This document shows, piece by piece, positions 58,896-64,000 of a DNA stretch of 64,000 nt. Where the stretch lies: NCBI GenBank assembly GCA_023159155.1, contig JAJNNX010000053.1, forward strand, positions 329,713 through 393,712, in the 5' to 3' direction. Positions within the stretch are counted from its first letter, which is position 1. Each line of letters starts with the position of its first letter. The translations under genes and the position numbers were made by a program. The notes beneath the pieces are model-generated. The model was not told the DNA's origin, made no database searches, and worked only from the letters and a program-made list of their open reading frames with translations. This DNA is from Ustulina deusta (lineage: Eukaryota; Ascomycota; Sordariomycetes; Xylariales; Xylariaceae).

Positions 58896-61289
58896 TTATG
58901 GTACTTACGGAGCGGAAAAGAAACCCTTTCGTTCTTGTGACAATATCGCAGCTTAAATATTCACATGGAGGGCTACTTGCCAACGGTTATTTCGCCACGG
59001 CTTCCGGCTTATACCCCGAGCTATACTCACCATGACCCTTAAGACTGGTCATCACCAAAAGTTCATCCAGATTTTTACAGCTCTTGTTATCTCGACTGCA
59101 TCTGCTTATGGTTGCTCGACTACTCGCTAGCCTAGTCTAGACCCGGTTATTGGTTCTGCCATGATACGAGCTCGCGAACCTGGACGGCCAAACCCAACGA
59201 TAACGGGGATGACATGACTGCATAACGGTAATAACAAATTCTCGCAGTGACTTCGGTAGAACTATCACGGTCCTGTAGCTTCATCATGCAGTAAGTAGGA
59301 TGGATTACTTGCCCAACTAGTTTGAAACCAACAAGATGTGTCAGAACTTGGCGATCGCAGAAGCAATCACAATTCTGACTCATTTATAAACGGCTATTGT
59401 TCCATTCTAACCAAGGCGACGCCGACAACTCGCCTGCAGATTTGTATATTTCGTAGTATTGTTTCAAGCAATGCCTACACTCTTGTGTAACAAGAAACGC
59501 CACAGTGGATAAGGATACGTATGAGTGGTTTTCCCAGCACCTCACGCGCTTTACAAAGCGGCTTTCGTCAGATTCATGGCAGTGGAGCAAGCCGTCCGAG
59601 GAAGCCGGTTGGATATAATGGACGTCAATTTCTTGGTCGCGCAGTCCAATGGTCTCTGGGTGTAAGTCGAATACCCAATCCAACGTCACGCGCGGTTCTA
59701 AGACCCGAAGATGTCCGTCTTCTCGGATGTCGGAGGAAATGTTGGACATTATGATTGGGCATTGTTCAAACCAAAAAAAGTCCCCAAAAAGCCCCGGTCC
59801 CGTCAGCCGGCAGGATTTACCTGGCCCTGTTGAGCATGCACTGCAGATACCGGGTGTCAAGACAATTGGCCACAATTTCTTCCAACGGCAGCAGATCAAA
59901 GGCAATCACTGGTTGGAAACTCCGATAGGCGTCTGCTGAGATGACAATCTAATCTGATTTCAGGCCGCAAATACTACTGTCTAGATTAAACTCTGCAGGG
60001 CTAGAATAATGAGAAGTCTCCGCGAATTCTCCATCATATCAAGCTCCCTATGGCTGAAGAGCCTGTGGTTCAGATCAATGACGCGATAGCGCCAGACTCC
60101 AAGGTTCCTGCATTTGCAGCGCCGTTGAGCGTTGAGATGCAAGGTGCCTGCGGCAGTCAAGGATGCATAATGAAGGGGTAGAGGGATTTTGGTAAGGGGC
60201 ATAGGGTTATTGGTTAAGGAATCCATTGTGTACAACCATGAGCGATGTTGTGGTATCATCAGCCCCACGTTACAATAGGGCTCCAGAAACGACATGGAAT
60301 AATTTCACGTGCAATTATCCGATACACGACTAGATATGCGGTCATGATGTATTTTTGTGCCGATCGATAATGCTGTCCAGCTTCATTGGATGATCGGCAT
60401 AAGCAAATGCAATCGAACCACCCGGTCAGCTTCACCGTAGATTCGAACCTTACAACCTATAACCCGTGTAGATGGTGTCTTGGCGGGTACCTATGGTCGA
60501 TGATGCTAAATCTTATTGATGAGCTTCAGTTGAAGCACGCATATTATTGGCCTGCCGATTTGGGTTTATGGTGTTCTTATCGTTTACCATGAAGGTTACA
60601 AGACAGGAGCCTAAGCACGACAAGGTGTTGTGAGCAAATTGCATCTGCATAAAACTCGCCATTCCTGATAAAGAGAATATCAGCCCGGGGACGGCAATTG
60701 GTAGTATTGAAGATGATGATACCGCGGCGATGAGATGATGCGCAGCTTACAAGTGGGGTGATGAGCAGCAGTAGCTCAGCTGCGATCGGAACTTAGCCGG
60801 CTTTCGCTGTATATAACCTCCAGAAGTCTGACGATCCGGATACCCTAACCCCGATATTGCACTGGGATTATCCAATTTCCTGATGAGAAATACATGAATT
60901 CAGTACAGGACTGCAGTTTAGGACTTAGTGGCGCCTCACCTAAGATGACAAGATCTTGAACTCCGAGGTTGGAGACGGTGCTCGAATGGTGAATCATCTT
61001 CCGGATGCCAAAGGTCCCTTGAGTTCCTAATATGGCTTCTCGGAATGCGATGAGAATATCAGGTCTATAAATATATATTTATATATAGACAGAATTGGCA
61101 GCGGGACTTGGAGAGACTATATGTCTGAGTCCGAAGCAAGGGTTGAACAGCGAAATACTGAAGACTAGGATGCTGTCTTAGTGGCATGATAATTACTCTT
61201 TCTGAAACGGAATTTTCAGAGTGATGTTTCGCGCCCACCACATGGTATAAATCGGCGTAAGCTGCATTTCAATAGATTAATTCCTCACG
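58896..61289. other. Region with eroded coding-like segments, no intact gene
   Basis: The left 150 bp are the polyketide synthase promoter. On the minus strand, segments at about 60295-59981 (QHRSWLYTMDSL, SHRELDMMENSRRLL) and 59936-59830 (DAYRSFQPVIAFDLL, CLDTRYLQCMLNRA), plus the open frame 59905-59384 (with FDLHPETIGL and VTQECRHCLKQYYEI), look protein-like and could be exons of one minus-strand gene, but I recognise no family and could not build a complete model without stops. Confidence 0.3.
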
Positions 61290-61980
61290 TCAGAATACCC
61301 GAATGGCGAGAGCCGCGCGTCGCATGCCCCGCGGAGACTCAGCGACTGCCTGCTTCAAGATATCGATGTCTAGTTTGGAAAGCGCTTGGCAAAAGTTGGT
61401 GAAAGCATTGCCAAATTTGCTGTGCATTTTCAAGATGGCTCCACACAGACCGGCGACATTCCCATAAGCACTGAAGGGACACGGAACGTGGTGTAAAAGC
61501 TCATTCTAGAGGGCTATGGTGTCATGAAGCTTCTGTCGTTTGGCTCGCTCGTGGGCGAGGCCGAACTCGGTGGTGACACGTTTGCTCGATAGGCACTCAC
61601 ACACTCAGGCTAGGTAATCATGCACCCAACGCTCGCGAGTGAGGGGGAATGCACCATGTTCGCAGCCTTCGACAAGATCAGCGAGGACGGCAAGGCAGGG
61701 TTTTACTACTTCAAGCTATTGTGGGTGGACAGCAATACTCCGAACACTACTAATGAAACCCGCGTCTAAACCTCTAGCACATCTCAGGAGCAGTTGACCG
61801 CTTTCGCATCCGCACTCGAGAGGACCGAATCGTACACCCTCCGGCTCCTGGATCTCGGACACAAATTCCCAGGAGGGGGGTATCGAAGCCCCGGATTCTG
61901 GCTCCAAAGGTTCAGCTGGACACCAGCCAGCTTTCCGGTGGAAAACCCATGGTAATTGGGGATGTTGTTCATTCTATGAT
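61290..61980 (-). pseudogene. Unrecognised gene remnant with three in-frame stops
   Basis: One continuous minus-strand frame reads through WEFVSEIQEPEGVRFGPLE, LDAGFISSVRSIAVHPQ, stop, LEVVKPCLAVLADLVEGCE, RERWVHDYLA, stop, VCECLSSKRVTTEFGLAHER, stop, ELLHHVPCPFSAYGNVAGL, FGNAFTNFCQALSKLDIDIL and RRAALAIRVF to a TGA at 61290. The stops (61716-61718 TAG, 61605-61607 TGA, 61506-61508 TAG) are each one C-to-T step from CAG or CGA. Between stops the codon usage and composition are fully gene-like. The family is not recognised and the 5' end is undefined; 61981-62281 has open frames on both strands that may belong to it. Confidence 0.5.
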
Positions 61981-62760
61981 ACCTTGTAAGTCTTTACCTA
62001 GACTCTTTCATTCTCGAATAGGTCGCTAATTGCCCAAGGTTCGGGGTGAAGCTGGCGTCTGTGCTTTTACGGACGCATCGCAGCTTAGTCGAGCCCTGGC
62101 TTGTGTTCGCGAAGTAGAAGCGAAGGAGCTCAACTTGGAGGAGCCCATTACGGAGTTTCGCGATGAGACACTTGGGTGTGGAGCTTGGGGCATTGAGGTG
62201 TCCAACCCCATTTTGGAGGATACGGGAGAGCTGTCGATTATATATTTGGCACATTCGGGAAGGAAGCGGAGCCAATGCTAGAGCAGACTATTATGATTTA
62301 AACTAGGTGTCAAGTTATGATTGACCGATACAGAACTGAGTTCATAACGTATATAGCGAAGATAGGGGGCAGTGCAAGAGGAGGCCTTGCTAACGCGCTG
62401 TATCCTGATGGGCATTGTTATGACTTTCGTTGGAGATAGTGTGAACCAGGAGATTATTTCATGGGGATACTAGGGGGTTGCACAACTTAACCTAAGACAA
62501 CTACAGGTCTCAGACGATTCATCGAATCGAGGCATAGTCAATATGTGTTGTACGGAAGGTCTACGCGACCCCGACCCACACGAAGGTCATACGCGTGCTG
62601 ACGCGCTGAGAGATGTGGAACGAATGTCTCGGTAATAATCTCCGCGTGTCTCAGTGAGGCTGTTCAGCCCTCGCTAATCTCAGACATATTTGTTGGAATG
62701 TGGAGATTAGGTACACTCTATCCTCTGACTATATGTATTACTAGATTCCCCCGGACCTTT
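61981..62760. other. Intergenic with ambiguous frames
   Basis: Overlapping open frames on both strands at 61994-62281 (plus-strand reading with EFRDETLGCGAWGIEVSNP looks the most protein-like). No complete gene is supported. The stretch 62282-62760 shows nothing recognisable. Confidence 0.35.
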
Positions 62761-64000
62761 GGTCCTTGATTTTTTTTTTGATTATTTTAAATATATAAAA
62801 TATTTTGTTTACTTATATATATATTTACTTATTTTAATAAGTTATAAACCTAGAATAGCTTACCTATATTGTTTTTAATATAAACGCTAAGCTAACACCC
62901 CCCTTTACGAACCACCCTATTGCGACCCAGCTACCAAAATAGCTACCCACTAACTTTCGAAGCTATTATTTATAGCATAATATAATATTTATAGCTAACC
63001 TTAGTGTTTTTATTAAATATTAAGACGTTCTGACCTTAATTATATTTTTAGTTTTTGTTTTTTTTATTTCTAGTACATCCTTATTTCTGGCTTTATTTAT
63101 ATATAGCGTTCGCTGTTATAATTTTTGCTTGATTTGCTATATATAAGTTATATAAATAAAATAATAACTAAGTAGCAATTTGACTAACTTACGTTTTAAT
63201 ATAGTTTTTTTAGCTAGTTTAGCTTTTAATAGCTTAATATATGTTTTTAAAATTATAATTTTTTTAGCTTTTTAGTTAAAAGTTTTGCTAGTTTTTATAA
63301 AAAATAATTTTTGTAGTAAATTATTAAAAAAAAAGTAATACTTAGCTAATTTCCAAATTATATATTATAAATTTTAGCTTTTTATAAGTATTATAATTTT
63401 TATTTAGCTTAGTTTAAACTAATATTTAAATATTTTAAATTAATTAGTTAGTATAAATATTAGCTAAATTTTATAAATAATATTTTTATTTTTAAGCATA
63501 ATATATTTTAAAAATAATAATAATTAAATATTTTTTAATTATATTTTAGCTATTATTTATATTTTTTTAATAATTTTTAGTAATAAAATAGTATTATAAG
63601 CGTGTTTATATATTATAATTATATATTTTTTTAAAAATATAATACTAAAGCAGCTTTTAAATATTTTTTAAATTTTTTTTTTAAGTTTTTTTTTTAATAA
63701 ACTAAAAACTTTAATATTTAATACTTATATAATATAGCTATAATATAGTTTATAAAAAACAAACTATATTTTATTTAAAAAATAAAGCTATAAAAAATTA
63801 TTATTTATATATAAGTTATAGCTATTATATATTAGTATAACTTATATATTATTAAAATAGCTTTAAACAAATAAAATAAAAATATTAATAAGCTAATTAA
63901 TAGTAATAAAATTATAGATCTATTTATTAAATAAAGTTTTAAACTACTAGTTTTTAATAAATTATAATTTATATTTAAAAACTATTAATTTTAAATATTA
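62761..64000. mobile_element. AT-rich RIP-mutated repeat block, truncated by window end
   Basis: Composition drops abruptly to almost pure A+T at about 62765, with stops in all frames. A few less mutated islands (62895-62940, 63020-63120) remain. No transposon protein could be read, so the element class is undetermined. Confidence 0.6.

Overview
The window comes from a filamentous ascomycete (Pezizomycotina). Genes carry short 50-70 bp introns with GT...AG ends and CTAAC/CTGAC-like branch sites. Gene families are typical of these fungi: a non-reducing polyketide synthase, a Zn2Cys6 regulator, GH95 and GH115 glycosidases, a T1/F1 ribonuclease and an M43 metalloprotease. Three blocks are extremely AT-rich and stop-riddled (about 1-6900, 14011-19740, 62760-64000). 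They look like transposons mutated by repeat-induced point mutation (RIP): Ty1/copia reverse transcriptase remnants are still readable, with the catalytic YVDD turned into YINN by G-to-A changes. The genome therefore alternates gene islands with RIP-mutated repeat blocks.

Layout. 1-6900: relic of a copia element on the plus strand, then transposon debris. 7383-13491: a possible gene remnant, a secreted guanyl-specific ribonuclease (minus) and a GH115 alpha-glucuronidase (plus). 14011-19901: one complete copia-type element on the minus strand with 162 bp LTRs, a 5 bp target duplication (one C/T difference) and a primer site matching the initiator-tRNA anticodon arm. 21446-33538: a secreted-enzyme and nutrient island with a sugar transporter, a GH95 fucosidase, a cyanovirin-N-homology secreted protein and an M43 metalloprotease. 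33539-38220: mostly featureless. 38221-40807: a graveyard with a YDR514C-like nuclease pseudogene and a homoaconitase pseudogene lacking its middle.

41170-58895 looks like a polyketide gene cluster: kynurenine-monooxygenase-like FAD enzyme (minus), DHA2 MFS exporter (plus), Zn2Cys6 regulator (plus), short-chain dehydrogenase (minus), LigB/DODA-type extradiol dioxygenase (plus) and a 1762-residue SAT-KS-AT-PT-ACP synthase (minus) with no thioesterase. A plausible scheme is aromatic polyketide assembly, ring hydroxylation by the FAD enzyme, further tailoring, and export. However, the dioxygenase lacks a canonical metal-binding His, the dehydrogenase lacks the YxxxK Tyr and the SAT domain has Gly where Cys is expected, so the chemistry cannot be read off family names.

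Two small DNA structures stand out. One is a short repeat present in three copies, two of which keep interleaved stems that could form an H-type pseudoknot. The other is a perfect 19 bp inverted repeat in the divergent promoter between the dehydrogenase and the dioxygenase. The right part (58896-62760) holds eroded coding-like segments. All exon boundaries were deduced by hand from frame, splice consensus and family conservation; reading frame closes exactly in every gene model given.
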